The notes under the pieces were generated by a model, which saw only the letters and a program-made list of their open reading frames with translations, did no database searches and had not been told where the DNA came from. The translations under genes and the position numbers were made by a program. Positions 33,504 to 43,333 of a stretch of DNA of 64,000 bases are shown piece after piece (position 1 is the first letter of the stretch; every line of letters starts with the position of its first letter). Source of the DNA: Candidatus Acetothermia bacterium (GTDB lineage Bacteria; Bipolaricaulota; Bipolaricaulia; RBG-16-55-9); assembly GCA_016201405.1 (NCBI GenBank), contig JACQCZ010000005.1, positions 1-64,000 on the forward strand, given 5' to 3'.

Positions 33504-33614
33504 CTCGTTCCTCCCAGGTTTTATTAATATGGGGTGAGTCGATGCGTGGACTATAGCAGTGCTAAGAAGATTCTTGACGATGTTCTTCTGTAAAATATTT
33601 TGCACAATACGATC

Positions 33615-34796
33615 ATGACTAGCAGACTCCCAAGAAGAGCAGAGATTGTGATTATCGGCGGCGGAATTGTGGGGGCGAGCATCGCCTATCACCTCACCCA
33701 AGCCGGATGTAAAGATGTTGTAGTACTAGAGCGGGAATGTGTGCAGGGGCTTGGCTCCACAGGCCGTGCGACGGGCGGAATCCGATCGCAGTTTTCGCAT
33801 CCTCTGGATATTGCTATGTCGCTCTACTCACTGGACTTCATTCGGCACTTCAAAGATGAGACGGGTGTCGATCCCTGCTATCGCCCCAACGGCTATATCT
33901 TTCTGGCGACCACTAAAGCCCAAACGAGCGATTTAAAAGACCTTGTCGCACTACAACAAAAATCGGGTCTCAAAGAAGTGAGGCTTGTAAGCCGCGAGGA
34001 TATCAGAGAGCTTGCGCCCATTCTCAATGTTGACGACGTTCTAGGAGGCACATTCTGCTCCAGCGATGGCTTCATCGAGCCTCTTTATTTGCTGAAGGGC
34101 TTTACCGAGCGAGCCGTAGCGCGTGGATCCAAAGTTTTGTTAAATACAACCGCAACTGGAATTGAGCTTGCTGGGAGCAAAATTACAGGTGTCGTGACAA
34201 ATCAGGGCACAATCTCGACAAACATTGTCATCAACGCCGCCGGAGCCTGGGCCAAGAAGATTGCCGCAATGGCAAATGTTGTGCTTCCAGTCGAGCCACT
34301 GCGACGGCATGTAGCTGGCACACAGCCCTTTCCAGAATTGCCGGATGAGACGCCGATGATTATTGGCTTAGAGAGTGGCTTTCATTTCAGAAAAGATCAT
34401 CATGGCGGCGGCGGGGTGATGCTCCTCTGGAATAGCCATGAAGAGGTGTATGGCGAAAATCTCGAGTTTGATTATGACTGGCTCAAAAAGACTCTTGAGT
34501 TTGCAACGCATCGAGTTCCCAAGTTCGAGAGATTGCAAATCACTCCACGGCGCTGCTGGGCCGGACTCTATGAGATGACGCCCGATGCCCATCCCGTTCT
34601 CGGGAAGGTCTCTGGCATCGAAGGTCTTTATCTGGCCAATGGCTTTAGCGGACATGGCGTCATGCACTCACCGGCCACCGGAAAGCTGCTCTCTGAGCTG
34701 ATTCTCGATGGCCGGGCGAAATTAATGGACATCTCTTCCTTGAGTTTTGACCGCTTTGCCAGTGGAAAGCTCTTTGCCGAAAAGGGAGTCCTCTAG
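33615..34796 (+). CDS. FAD-dependent amine/amino-acid oxidase (DAO family)
   Basis: A 393-residue flavoenzyme. EIVIIGGGIVGASIAYHLTQAG is the Rossmann GxGxxG FAD site, GRATGGIRSQFSHP is the sarcosine-dehydrogenase/oxidase-like flavin region, and a C-terminal GLYLANGFSGHGVMHSPATGKLL closes the FAD site. The protein is soluble. Likely substrates are N-methyl or secondary amino acids (sarcosine, proline or dimethylglycine-like). The ATG at 33615 is chosen over a TTG at 33600. It is divergent from the LamG-like gene. Confidence 0.9.
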   Translation: MTSRLPRRAEIVIIGGGIVGASIAYHLTQAGCKDVVVLERECVQGLGSTGRATGGIRSQFSHPLDIAMSLYSLDFIRHFKDETGVDPCYRPNGYIFLATTKAQTSDLKDLVALQQKSGLKEVRLVSREDIRELAPILNVDDVLGGTFCSSDGFIEPLYLLKGFTERAVARGSKVLLNTTATGIELAGSKITGVVTNQGTISTNIVINAAGAWAKKIAAMANVVLPVEPLRRHVAGTQPFPELPDETPMIIGLESGFHFRKDHHGGGGVMLLWNSHEEVYGENLEFDYDWLKKTLEFATHRVPKFERLQITPRRCWAGLYEMTPDAHPVLGKVSGIEGLYLANGFSGHGVMHSPATGKLLSELILDGRAKLMDISSLSFDRFASGKLFAEKGVL

Positions 34797-34873
34797 TCAG
34801 AACGCTATGGCCAAAATGAACGGATTGACGTCGTGCAAGAGCCCTTCTCTTGCCGACAAAACGCGAATCTGCG

Positions 34874-34902
34874 TTGACAAACGAGACCCCCTCCTTTAGT
34901 AT
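34874..34902 (+). promoter_or_regulatory. Sigma70 promoter upstream of phoH
   Basis: TTGACA (34874-34879), a 17-nt spacer and TAGTAT (34897-34902). This gives a leader of about 105 nt before the phoH start. It is the only good promoter in this 219-bp gap, which is otherwise featureless. Confidence 0.65.
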
Positions 34903-35015
34903 AGCTTTTGAAAGAATGAGTTTTACATCCATGTGCAGTTCACGAGTCGTTGCGTCTTATCAGGAGGTCGCAGCCTGATCTCCTCCCTCTCTCGTAGCTC
35001 CGGGAGGTATATTCC

Positions 35016-35981
35016 TTGAGCGAACTCAAGCTATCTCAAACTGAGATCCAATTGGGAGATGCCGATCAGGCAACGGCTCTATTGGGTCCGCACAACCGCA
35101 ACCTCAAATCGATCCAGAAGCTCTTTGAGGTACGCCTTCAAACAAAAGGCGATCGCATGATTGTGCAGGGCGATGAGACCGAAGTGGAGCGCGTGGTGCG
35201 GCTCTTCGTCAAGTTGAGCGAGCTCGTTGGGCAGGGGCACATGCCTGGCGTCGCCGATGTCGAATATCTCTCTGCAGAGATCAAAGCCAATCACGATGTG
35301 GGCGAAGTGCTGCGGGAAGTGATCCAGCAGACGCACTGGGGCGAGGCGATTCGAGCCAAGACCTCAGGTCAGTCTCGCTATATCGAGACGATGAAGCGGC
35401 ACGAAGTTGTATTTGGCATAGGCCCATCCGGAACAGGCAAGACGTATTTAGCCGTGGCCATGGCCGTCAATTATCTCAAGAAGGGGCTGGTTCATAGAAT
35501 CATTTTGACCCGTCCGGCAGTCGAAGCGGGAGAAGAGCTAGGCTTTTTGCCGGGTGACATCGAAGCCAAAGTCAACCCCTATCTGCGTCCGCTCTATGAC
35601 TCACTCTTTGACATGATCCAGGGCGATGAAGTGGGGCGCTATGTCGAGAGTGGCCGCATCGAGATTGCACCGCTTGCCTTCATGCGCGGCCGCACGCTGA
35701 ATAACAGCTTTATTATTTTGGACGAAGCTCAAAACACAACTACAGGCCAGATGAAGATGTTTCTGACCCGGCTGGGAATAAACTCGCGCGCGGTCATCAC
35801 CGGCGATGTCACGCAGATTGACCTGCAGCGCGGCACATCGGGTCTGGTGCAGGTTCAAAAGATTTTGAAAGATATTGAAGAGATCGCCTTTGTCTATCTC
35901 GAAAAGAGCGATGTAGTGCGCCACCCGCTGGTCAAGAGAATTCTGGATGCTTATGAGAAAGTCGAACAAGCCAAAAAATAA
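35016..35981 (+). CDS. phoH: PhoH-like ATPase (PhoH/PhoL)
   Basis: A 321-residue protein with an N-terminal KH-like segment (about 15-70). Then comes the PhoH P-loop domain: Walker A GPSGTGKT (136-143), LTRPAVEAGEELGFLPGD, FIILDEAQNTTTGQMKMFLTR (Walker B) and GDVTQIDL. The family is implicated in ribosome/RNA metabolism near ybeY. TTG start with GGGAGG 8 nt upstream. It overlaps the next gene by up to 35 nt, so the two are coupled. Confidence 0.93.
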   Translation: MSELKLSQTEIQLGDADQATALLGPHNRNLKSIQKLFEVRLQTKGDRMIVQGDETEVERVVRLFVKLSELVGQGHMPGVADVEYLSAEIKANHDVGEVLREVIQQTHWGEAIRAKTSGQSRYIETMKRHEVVFGIGPSGTGKTYLAVAMAVNYLKKGLVHRIILTRPAVEAGEELGFLPGDIEAKVNPYLRPLYDSLFDMIQGDEVGRYVESGRIEIAPLAFMRGRTLNNSFIILDEAQNTTTGQMKMFLTRLGINSRAVITGDVTQIDLQRGTSGLVQVQKILKDIEEIAFVYLEKSDVVRHPLVKRILDAYEKVEQAKK

Positions 35982-37428
35982 TCCGAGCGATTCGCTTCTT
36001 CAGCGCGTCCGCTCGACGCGCGGCTGGCCGATGGCGATGCTCGTGGTCGTCATTCTCGCAGGGCTTCATGCCTTCCGGATCGATCTCTCTGCGGATCCTG
36101 TCGTAAGCTGGCTCGTTGGCGACCGCATCTTGGGGAATGCACTCATCGTCATTCTTCTCGTCGGGCTCTGGATCGGCTATCTCCAGCTTCGTGAGCCGCA
36201 TCTGATGGAGAATGCCCGAATGCGTCTCTTCCTGCTGGCCATTGTGGTCGCCGTAGCGGTGCTGGGAAAGTCCGTCGATCTTCTGGCTCCCTACCTCGTG
36301 CGGCCGGATCAGGCGGCCTATCTCGTCCCTGTCGCGATGGGAGCAGGTTTGGCCACCATCTTTGTCGGTGCTGAGGTTGGCCTTACGCTGGCCATCCTGC
36401 TCGCCTTTTGGGCTGGCCTGGGAGATTCCATCAACGCCGTTGCTGTGCTGGCTGCCTTTGGCAGCGGAACGGCTGCCGTCTTTCGCTGCGCTCATCTGCG
36501 GCGCCTCTCAGACTTGCCCCTGGCAGGCCTGGAGATTGGGCTCTTTGGCATGCTCCTTCATGGCGGAGCGGGACTCGTCGTTCAGGGGGTTGAGTCCTTC
36601 AATCCCTTGATGATGGTCTGGTCGGGGCTCAATGGCATTATCAGCGTCCTGGTCATGTTTGGAGCACTGCCGCTGGCCGAGATCATCACTCAACGCACAA
36701 ATCCTCTCGGTCTGGTTGAGCTGCTCAACCCGACCAGTCCGCTTCTGCTGATGCTGCGCGAACAGGCTGCGGGTACATATCACCACAGCATCATGGTGGC
36801 GGACTTGGCCGAGAGCGCTGCGCGTGCGGTGGGTGCCGATCCTCTGCTCACCAAAGTGGGTGGCTATTACCATGACATCGGAAAGATGAAGAGGCCGCAA
36901 TTCTTCATTGAAAATCAACCCGATGGGGTCAATCCACACAACGAGATCTCGCCCAGCATGAGCAAGATGATTCTGACATCGCACATCAAAGAGGGAATTG
37001 AGCTTGCTCACGAGTATGGGCTTCGCGAGGACATCACGCAGTTCATCTCGCAGCATCACGGCACGTCGGTCATTCGCTTCTTCTATCAGAAGGCCTTGAA
37101 AGAGGGTAAAGCGACAGAGCAGTCGATGAGCGATTATCGCTATGACTCAGAGCTTCCAAAGACCAAAGAGACGGCCATTGTCATGCTCGCAGATGTAGTG
37201 GAGGCGGCCTCTCATAGTCTGCAGGATCCGGCTCAGCTCAAAGAGACCGTGCGCCGGGCTATTCGCACTCCCCTTGAAGATGACCAGTTGATCGAGAGCC
37301 CGCTCACATTGCGGGATTTGGAACAGATTGAGCGGGGCTTCTTTGCCACGCTGCGCGCGATGAGGCATGACCGCAGCGGCTCCTATCCTGCGCAGCCTGA
37401 GAACAAGAAGACAAACTGGAAGTTCTGA
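35947..37428 (+). CDS. 7TM-HD phosphodiesterase (PgpH/YqfF-like) lacking the extracellular domain
   Basis: A 493-residue protein with about seven to eight transmembrane helices (first at about 28-46, the rest about 60-265). A cytoplasmic HD domain follows: HHSIMVADLAESAARAVGADP, GGYYHDIGKMKRPQFF and QHHGTSVIRFFYQKA. In PgpH this domain degrades cyclic di-AMP. Usual members are about 700 residues because a large extracellular 7TMR-HDED domain follows helix 1. Here only about 15 residues separate the first two helices, so that sensor is missing. Start is 35947 or 35953, inside phoH. The ybeY gene that often follows is absent. Confidence 0.88.
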   Translation: MLMRKSNKPKNNPSDSLLQRVRSTRGWPMAMLVVVILAGLHAFRIDLSADPVVSWLVGDRILGNALIVILLVGLWIGYLQLREPHLMENARMRLFLLAIVVAVAVLGKSVDLLAPYLVRPDQAAYLVPVAMGAGLATIFVGAEVGLTLAILLAFWAGLGDSINAVAVLAAFGSGTAAVFRCAHLRRLSDLPLAGLEIGLFGMLLHGGAGLVVQGVESFNPLMMVWSGLNGIISVLVMFGALPLAEIITQRTNPLGLVELLNPTSPLLLMLREQAAGTYHHSIMVADLAESAARAVGADPLLTKVGGYYHDIGKMKRPQFFIENQPDGVNPHNEISPSMSKMILTSHIKEGIELAHEYGLREDITQFISQHHGTSVIRFFYQKALKEGKATEQSMSDYRYDSELPKTKETAIVMLADVVEAASHSLQDPAQLKETVRRAIRTPLEDDQLIESPLTLRDLEQIERGFFATLRAMRHDRSGSYPAQPENKKTNWKF

Positions 37429-37429
37429 G

Positions 37430-37813
37430 ATGTCACGCGGAATTCTCTTGCTCGCTCTTCTAGGGGTCTTTCTTACGGGGTGCGACCTCTTCCAATCCCA
37501 TGCGACAGGGACTTTAGAAGGACGAGTGACGATCGGCCCAATCTGTCCAGTTGTGCGGCCTGGCATTCCATGTCCCGTCCCGCCTGAAGCCTATGCTGCA
37601 AGAGAGGTCTGGATCTTTCAGGACAATAAACATAGGGCCACTGCAAAACTCGATGATTCAGGCCGATATTCGATTGCGCTGAAGCCGGGAATCTATCTCG
37701 TGGACATCAATCATGCTGGCATCGATAGAAGCACCGATCTACCGAAAGAAGTCCGCATCCAGAGCGGAGAGACAACGCACTTAGATATAGAGATCGATAC
37801 CGGCATTCGCTGA
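37430..37813 (+). CDS. Lipoprotein, hypothetical
   Basis: A 127-residue protein beginning MSRGILLLALLGVFLTGC, a lipoprotein signal peptide with lipobox LTGC. The remainder (TLEGRVTIGPICPVVRPGIPC, then GRYSIALKPGIYLVDI) is a carboxypeptidase-regulatory-like beta-sandwich. It starts 2 nt after the HD gene stop, so it is probably the last gene of that operon. The earlier start at 37367 lies inside the HD gene and is rejected. Confidence 0.8.
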   Translation: MSRGILLLALLGVFLTGCDLFQSHATGTLEGRVTIGPICPVVRPGIPCPVPPEAYAAREVWIFQDNKHRATAKLDDSGRYSIALKPGIYLVDINHAGIDRSTDLPKEVRIQSGETTHLDIEIDTGIR

Positions 37814-37833
37814 CAAGAGCCATGCCGTGCGGC

Positions 37834-38598
37834 TCAGTCAACGACCATGATCTGATCGGGCGATTGAATCTCTATGGCCGGGATCATAGCTCCTGCAGGA
37901 TCTTGAAGTGAACTGACTTTCCCATGCACACAGACATTCTTTCCAACGAAGAGCTGCTCTGGAGCTGACGAAAATTTGCTGCGATTCTCCGGAGTGATCC
38001 ATGCCAGCAGGCGATTCTCTCCATCGGAGCCGATGTTTAGCAATGTGAGTGCGTTATTTGCATTGGGATCATATTGGGCAGAGATGGCGGGTCCTTTGAA
38101 GTACTCCTCAATGCCTTGGCCTGTATATTGGGGGGCGTTGGACCAGTCAAGCGCGATGGCACAGCTCCCGCCCGCGACTCTCTGAGAGCTTGGCTGACCA
38201 CTCTCTTTGAGCAGATTATCCAGCCGCTGGCTGATCGCCTGGATCACTACCTCCAGGTTGTCAAAATTTTGATGAAGCGCGCTCACTTCTGTCTGGACAT
38301 TGTCCAGAGTCTCTTTTACATTGCCTACCTGATTTGCCGTCTCCAGGCTAGAGAGGCGTCCTTGTACAGCCACGATATCTTTTCTGACTTGCTCCAAGCT
38401 AGTTTGAAGAGCAGTCAAGTCGCCGGCCACCTTCTTAGGGTCGGCCATCGTCTGCTGGCTGGCCGCGTCCAGTTTAGCGAGGACTGAGTTGATGCTAACC
38501 ATGCCCACATTGATCCTGTCGATCTGCAGAATGATGAAGAAGAAAGAGACGATCAGAAAGACAACAAAAAAGCCTACTAGCCAGCCCCTCACGTTCAT
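37834..38598 (-). CDS. Membrane-anchored coiled-coil protein with OB-like C-terminal domain
   Basis: A 254-residue protein with one N-terminal transmembrane helix (WLVGFFVVFLIVSFFFIIL). A coiled coil runs from about 25 to 140 (QTSLEQVRKDIVAVQGRLSSLE and related heptads). A small beta domain follows that ends GKNVCVHGKVSSLQDPAGAMI, resembling an OB-fold/CVH-type domain. The ATG at 38598 has AGGAGG upstream. It probably extends from the inner membrane to the outside. Function unknown. Confidence 0.72.
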   Translation of the reverse strand: MNVRGWLVGFFVVFLIVSFFFIILQIDRINVGMVSINSVLAKLDAASQQTMADPKKVAGDLTALQTSLEQVRKDIVAVQGRLSSLETANQVGNVKETLDNVQTEVSALHQNFDNLEVVIQAISQRLDNLLKESGQPSSQRVAGGSCAIALDWSNAPQYTGQGIEEYFKGPAISAQYDPNANNALTLLNIGSDGENRLLAWITPENRSKFSSAPEQLFVGKNVCVHGKVSSLQDPAGAMIPAIEIQSPDQIMVVD

Positions 38599-38696
38599 AA
38601 TGCCTCCTACGCAGGTTTGTTTTCGTCTTTGTGACCCATAATACAAATCTTAGGGTGCTTGTTCAAAATCCCGACTCGCTTTACGATGATGCATCT

Positions 38697-39470
38697 ATGA
38701 GCGAAGCTTCCAAATCAGCATCAGATTTTTGCTTCAGACTGGAATTTGTCAAGAACAGAATTCTTTTTGAGGATTCTGATTTAATGATTATTGATAAGCC
38801 TGCAGGTCTGGCTGCTCACGGAGACAAACATCACGACACAGAAGAGACCTTAATAGCGCTGGTTCGTCAACACTTGATGGATGCCAAATCTGAGCCTGCC
38901 TTTGTGCATCGCCTGGACAAAGAGACCTCGGGTCTGATGATCGTTGCGAAAACAAAAGAGGCTCTTCGCATGCTCAATCGCCAGCTGAGATTCAAAAAGA
39001 TTATTAAAACATATTTGGCTCTGCTGGACGGAGAGATCAAGCCCAAAGGCTCGATTCGCCTTGCTTTGAAGAAAGAGATGGACCGCAAGCGCTGGCTGGC
39101 CATCATGGTGCCAGCGTCTGCAGGCGGACAACACGCCCAGACCGATTATCAAAGAACGGATCTGTTTGATTATCAAGAGCGAAAATTTTCGCTGGTGGTG
39201 GCCCATCCCAAGACCGGGCGCACGCACCAGTTACGGGCCCATTTTGCGGCACTTAGATGCCCAATAGCTGGAGATGATATCTACGGGCGAGTCGAGATGA
39301 ATTCTATTCTGCGAACAGAGCTTGGCTTGCCAAGAATGCTCCTGCACGCGCAAAGGCTTCAATTCGAGCATCCGACGACTCAAGAAATTATGGATCTGGA
39401 AGCAAAGCTTCCAGCAGATTTTGATGCATTTCTCGCTCGCTTGCGGCGAAAACCATCGAGACTGGATTGA
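38697..39470 (+). CDS. RluA-family pseudouridine synthase
   Basis: A 257-residue enzyme from the ATG at 38697. LFEDSDLMIIDKPAGLAAHGD leads to the catalytic HRLDKETSGLMIVAKT, whose Asp attacks the uridine. PKTGRTHQLRAHFAALRCPIAGDDIYG then completes the RluA active site. There is no S4 domain, so it is closest to short RluA/RluC-like synthases acting on rRNA or tRNA. The exact target is not predictable. It is convergent with the subtilase gene across a shared terminator. Confidence 0.9.
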   Translation: MSEASKSASDFCFRLEFVKNRILFEDSDLMIIDKPAGLAAHGDKHHDTEETLIALVRQHLMDAKSEPAFVHRLDKETSGLMIVAKTKEALRMLNRQLRFKKIIKTYLALLDGEIKPKGSIRLALKKEMDRKRWLAIMVPASAGGQHAQTDYQRTDLFDYQERKFSLVVAHPKTGRTHQLRAHFAALRCPIAGDDIYGRVEMNSILRTELGLPRMLLHAQRLQFEHPTTQEIMDLEAKLPADFDAFLARLRRKPSRLD

Positions 39471-39475
39471 GAAAA

Positions 39476-39514
39476 GGAGAGGCCTCCGCGTCCCAAAGGA
39501 GTGCGGAGGCCTCC
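39476..39514. terminator. Bidirectional terminator between rluA-like and subtilase genes
   Basis: An 11-bp perfect G+C-rich stem (39479-39489 with 39503-39513) lies between convergent stops at 39470 and 39530. T-rich bases follow on the plus side (TGTTTC) and A-rich bases precede (GAAAAGGA), so it can serve both genes. Confidence 0.75.
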
Positions 39515-39529
39515 TGTTTCCACTAGGGG

Positions 39530-42500
39530 CTATAGTGCTACACAGTGTGTTGCGACTTGGTTACAAACGAACAGGTTCGATCTCACGAATGGGAGAAGCG
39601 TTCCATCGTTGGCGAGCAGCGAGAACTCGGTGAGCACATCACGCGGCTTCACCTGGATCTTGGTGGTGTCGATCAGCACATAGATCGGGACATTGCTCGG
39701 TCCCACTTCTCGTGTGCCATCCCCATCCACATCCAGCTCAATCGTGAACCAGACGGCCGTTGGTTTACTGACGCCTACGGTGTATAGGATCCGTCCATCT
39801 TTGACGGAGCCGGTCATCGTCGGAGTCTGGCTGCTGAATGTTGTCGTTGTCGCTGTGGCGTTCCCAGTCACTTCAGCTTTGAGCGATGTGAAGACAAAGG
39901 GGTTCGCACCGGTGATGTCCGTTCCGCGCAGCTTGATGCTGAAGGTGTGATTCGTGTTCCAGCTCGGGTCGCCCTGGACTGTGATTCTGATCTGGCTCGA
40001 TGTGCTTCCTTCAATGAAGACCCCCGGTCCTGGTGGGGGTGGAGGTGGCGTCTGGCTCACTGTGACGGTTGTTGAAGTAGAATTTGAGCTTCCTAAGTTA
40101 TCAAAGACGGTGAGTGTCACTGTGTACGTTCCAGCGCTGGCATAGCTGCTCTGGAAGAGGGAGCTGGTCGAGTCAATTGTCCCATTCCCATCAATGTCCC
40201 AGCGATAGCTTGTAATGCTTCCATCTGGGTCGCTGGAGGTCTGTCCATTGAATGTGACAGGCTGGCCGACTTGTGGTGTCGTTGTGCTGAGCACGATTCG
40301 CGCCACAGGGGGCTGATTTGCTGCAGCCTGCACAAAGAGAGTCTGTGTGCTGGAGCCAGTCGCTCCCTGATTGTCTGTGACTGTGAGAGTGATCGTATAG
40401 GTTCTGGATGTCGTGAATTGCACAGTCTGATGAGCGCCGTGCAATTGCAGCTGACTCGATCCCTGGAAGACCCAGAAGTAGTCTGTAATCGTTCCATCGG
40501 GGTCGAACGAGCTGCTGCCGTCAAAGCTGACGGATTGGTTGACAACAGGATTGGTCGGTGTGAAGGTGAATTGCGAGACTGGCGGCTGGTTCGCTGGACC
40601 CGAGGACGTCACTTGGAATGCGGCAAAGTCCAGCGCAAAGCTCGCACCAGGAATGGTGGCCTGGATGCGCTGTGTCAGGACGGCTTGGAACGTGGTCGGG
40701 TTGGTGTAGCTGCTGTTTTGCGTGCCGTTCAATCCAAAGCTGATCTGGCTCGATGTGACCACGGCATGTATGTCATCCACGCCAAGGGGACCTGTCACTT
40801 GGAGGCTGGAGCCGATTAGTGTCGAGAGGTTGTAAGTTCCTGGTGACAGGAAGCCATTGCCTCCGCCCAGCGGATACAGATTGCTGACCAGTCCGTTCGG
40901 ATTGACATCAAAGAGCTGCACATACCCGCTGCCTGTCAACGTAAATGTAATTTGAATTGTGTCACCCACATTGTAGGACGTGCGGTCTGTATTGACGTCA
41001 ATGGCCAGCTGGCTTCCAGCTCGGACAGTTATTTGCGAGCTGTTGTTGCTCTCATTGGACTCCGTTACCTGGTTGAAGGGGTCAACGACGGCGGTCAGAG
41101 TCTCTTGGGATGTCGTCAGCTGTCTCTGGAAGGCGAGCTGCACGGATGTGCCAGCCGCAAGACCATTCAGGTTCAGACGGCTGAGCCCTTGGCTGTCGCG
41201 CAGCTCGACGGAGAAGAAGCTTGCCGCGCCTGTTCCCTGGTTGGCGACTGTCACGGTGTAATTGACAGTGCTTCCGATTTGCGGGTTCTGCGGTGAGAAG
41301 CTGATTCCTGTCACCAGCAGGTCAGGCAGAGATTGCGTCTGGCTCGTGATCGTCAATTGGACGCTGTTGTTGTTCTCGTTTGATTCGCTCACTTGGTTGA
41401 ATGCGTCAACCGTCAGGGTCTCAGTCTGGCTATTGGCAACCAGTTGGCGGGTGAAGCTGACGGTGGTCGATGCTCCGGCAGCCAATGTACTGAAGCTCTG
41501 CACCAGGCTTCCAGACGAGTCCGAGAGCTGCACCGAGAATGACCCGGCCGATGCATTCCCTTGGTTGCTCACTTGGGCTGTGATAGTGACATTACTCCCA
41601 ATTTGAGGATTGCTGGGCAAATAGGTCGGGTTGCTGATCGTAAGATCTGGGCGGCTCGTAATGACACCGACTAAATTGAGCCTTCCTGAGCCAAATTGCG
41701 TTGAAGCTCCCATCGGAACAGCATCTGACCGCAGTTTGGTCTCCACTCCGCTAGCTCCCAGTGCCGGATTCTGTGAGAGAAGCAGAGCGGCAGCTCCGGC
41801 CACGTGGGGCGAAGCGGCTGATGTCCCTTGAAATGGGTTGAATTGAGCAGTCGAAACTGAGACGTTATCCGGCCCGACGATATCGGGCTTGACCCGGCCA
41901 TCGGTGGTCGGGCCTTGAGAGCTGTAGGCTTCAAGAGGTCCCGTCGTCCAGCTCAACTGACTCACCGCACCCACTGTTATGGCGCTGGACGAATCTCCAG
42001 GAGTCACAATGCTCCCGGAAGGAATGGATGGCGTAATATCTTGGTTGAGGTTGAAGATCGAAAGCTCTTTTGGCGCGTTTACAGTGAGAGGCTTTACTCG
42101 AATCTGAAATGTTCCGCCCGAGGGCGCGGTGAAAAAGATGTTTTCAGTCGGAGGCTGCGTGCCGCTCTGCAACCTTTCGGACGAAGCCAAAATTGCGCCA
42201 CTCGTCGTCGTCACAAATAGATCATAATCTTGCGAAGTCACTGGCCAGTCTCTCCATGTCAAATAGACGCTGATGGCCTGGCCTGCCTGCGCTGAAAAAT
42301 TGATGCCATCTTGACCTGAGAACTCAACCCAGCCGTTGCCATTGCCGTCCAAGGCGACGCCCTTCCAGTGGCGCTGGGCGTAGTTGCCTGCGGCGCTCAC
42401 CCAGAGGATTCCCGCTGCGCGTGCGCGCTGGACGGAAGCATCGATTGGGCCAGTCCCGTCATAATAGTTCGTATTGAACCAACCCACGGAGTGGTTGACG

Positions 42501-43294
42501 ATCTGGACTCCCTGGCTGATGGCTTGGTCAACGGCATTTTCCAGGTCGACTTCGTCCGCCACTTTCATCAGATAGATCTGGGCATCGGGAGCCATGTCAT
42601 GCACGATTTCGGTCACGGCCGTGCCGTGTGAAGTCGTGCTCTGAAGCCCGGTGCCCGAGAAATCAAACGTAATAGCGTTAGAGGGAATCTCGCCTGCTGC
42701 TTGTGCTGACGAGAGGCCAATAAATCCTAGGTCAATCACAGCCACTTTGATGCCTTGGCCGCGAAAGCCGCTGTTCTGGAATGATGCTGCACCCGTGATA
42801 TTGACCCCTTCGCTCACCGTGAGGGCTTGCGGAGCGAGGGGGGGCCGGATATAGGCGACCCCAGCGATACTGGCCAGTTGAATAAGAATGTTGAGCGGAT
42901 TATTGCTGAGCGGGATCTGCAGCTCAATGAAGCTTCTCGACTGGTTGGTGATGGTGCCGCCAGAGACTGCGCTCACAGCAGTTATCAATCCAGAGGCCGG
43001 GCTTGAGGTTTGCAGGATGACTTTGACTGAGTTTCCTGAGACCTGGATCCCTGCGCGGCTGGCTGTCTGCTGCACGGACTGGCTGCTCACACCGCCGCCC
43101 TGTTGGGCCATCTGAAGCACCTGAGCCAGGACGCTGTCAATTTTGGGACTGACGTTCGATTTCGAAGATTGCTGCGTGGTCTGGGCCATTGTTGGTTGAG
43201 CTGTATCGGTGACCAGGCCCAGCACAAAGACAAAGCTAATCAGGATGACAAGCAGCTTTGCCTTTTGATGGATGTCAGTTGTATTTACATTCAT
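39530..43294 (-). CDS. Secreted subtilisin-like protease with CARDB, DUF4384 and PKD domains
   Basis: A 1254-residue protein with a signal peptide (about 11-38). The S8 catalytic domain has Asp188 (VAVIDLG), His223 (SHGTAV) and Ser492 (GTSAASPHVAG), so the triad is intact. Two CARDB domains follow (about 545-650 and 655-760), then a DUF4384-like domain (about 765-900), two PKD domains (about 905-990 and 995-1085) and a 165-residue C-terminal domain. That last domain is shared with the protein at 44245. The ATG at 43294 has AAGGAAG nearby. It is last in the minus-strand cluster headed by an ECF sigma factor, and is probably a surface or extracellular protease. Confidence 0.9.
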   Translation of the reverse strand: MNVNTTDIHQKAKLLVILISFVFVLGLVTDTAQPTMAQTTQQSSKSNVSPKIDSVLAQVLQMAQQGGGVSSQSVQQTASRAGIQVSGNSVKVILQTSSPASGLITAVSAVSGGTITNQSRSFIELQIPLSNNPLNILIQLASIAGVAYIRPPLAPQALTVSEGVNITGAASFQNSGFRGQGIKVAVIDLGFIGLSSAQAAGEIPSNAITFDFSGTGLQSTTSHGTAVTEIVHDMAPDAQIYLMKVADEVDLENAVDQAISQGVQIVNHSVGWFNTNYYDGTGPIDASVQRARAAGILWVSAAGNYAQRHWKGVALDGNGNGWVEFSGQDGINFSAQAGQAISVYLTWRDWPVTSQDYDLFVTTTSGAILASSERLQSGTQPPTENIFFTAPSGGTFQIRVKPLTVNAPKELSIFNLNQDITPSIPSGSIVTPGDSSSAITVGAVSQLSWTTGPLEAYSSQGPTTDGRVKPDIVGPDNVSVSTAQFNPFQGTSAASPHVAGAAALLLSQNPALGASGVETKLRSDAVPMGASTQFGSGRLNLVGVITSRPDLTISNPTYLPSNPQIGSNVTITAQVSNQGNASAGSFSVQLSDSSGSLVQSFSTLAAGASTTVSFTRQLVANSQTETLTVDAFNQVSESNENNNSVQLTITSQTQSLPDLLVTGISFSPQNPQIGSTVNYTVTVANQGTGAASFFSVELRDSQGLSRLNLNGLAAGTSVQLAFQRQLTTSQETLTAVVDPFNQVTESNESNNSSQITVRAGSQLAIDVNTDRTSYNVGDTIQITFTLTGSGYVQLFDVNPNGLVSNLYPLGGGNGFLSPGTYNLSTLIGSSLQVTGPLGVDDIHAVVTSSQISFGLNGTQNSSYTNPTTFQAVLTQRIQATIPGASFALDFAAFQVTSSGPANQPPVSQFTFTPTNPVVNQSVSFDGSSSFDPDGTITDYFWVFQGSSQLQLHGAHQTVQFTTSRTYTITLTVTDNQGATGSSTQTLFVQAAANQPPVARIVLSTTTPQVGQPVTFNGQTSSDPDGSITSYRWDIDGNGTIDSTSSLFQSSYASAGTYTVTLTVFDNLGSSNSTSTTVTVSQTPPPPPPGPGVFIEGSTSSQIRITVQGDPSWNTNHTFSIKLRGTDITGANPFVFTSLKAEVTGNATATTTTFSSQTPTMTGSVKDGRILYTVGVSKPTAVWFTIELDVDGDGTREVGPSNVPIYVLIDTTKIQVKPRDVLTEFSLLANDGTLLPFVRSNLFVCNQVATHCVAL

Positions 43295-43333
43295 ATGGCA
43301 CTTCCTTTTTCGGCCATCGCGAAATCGCATCAT

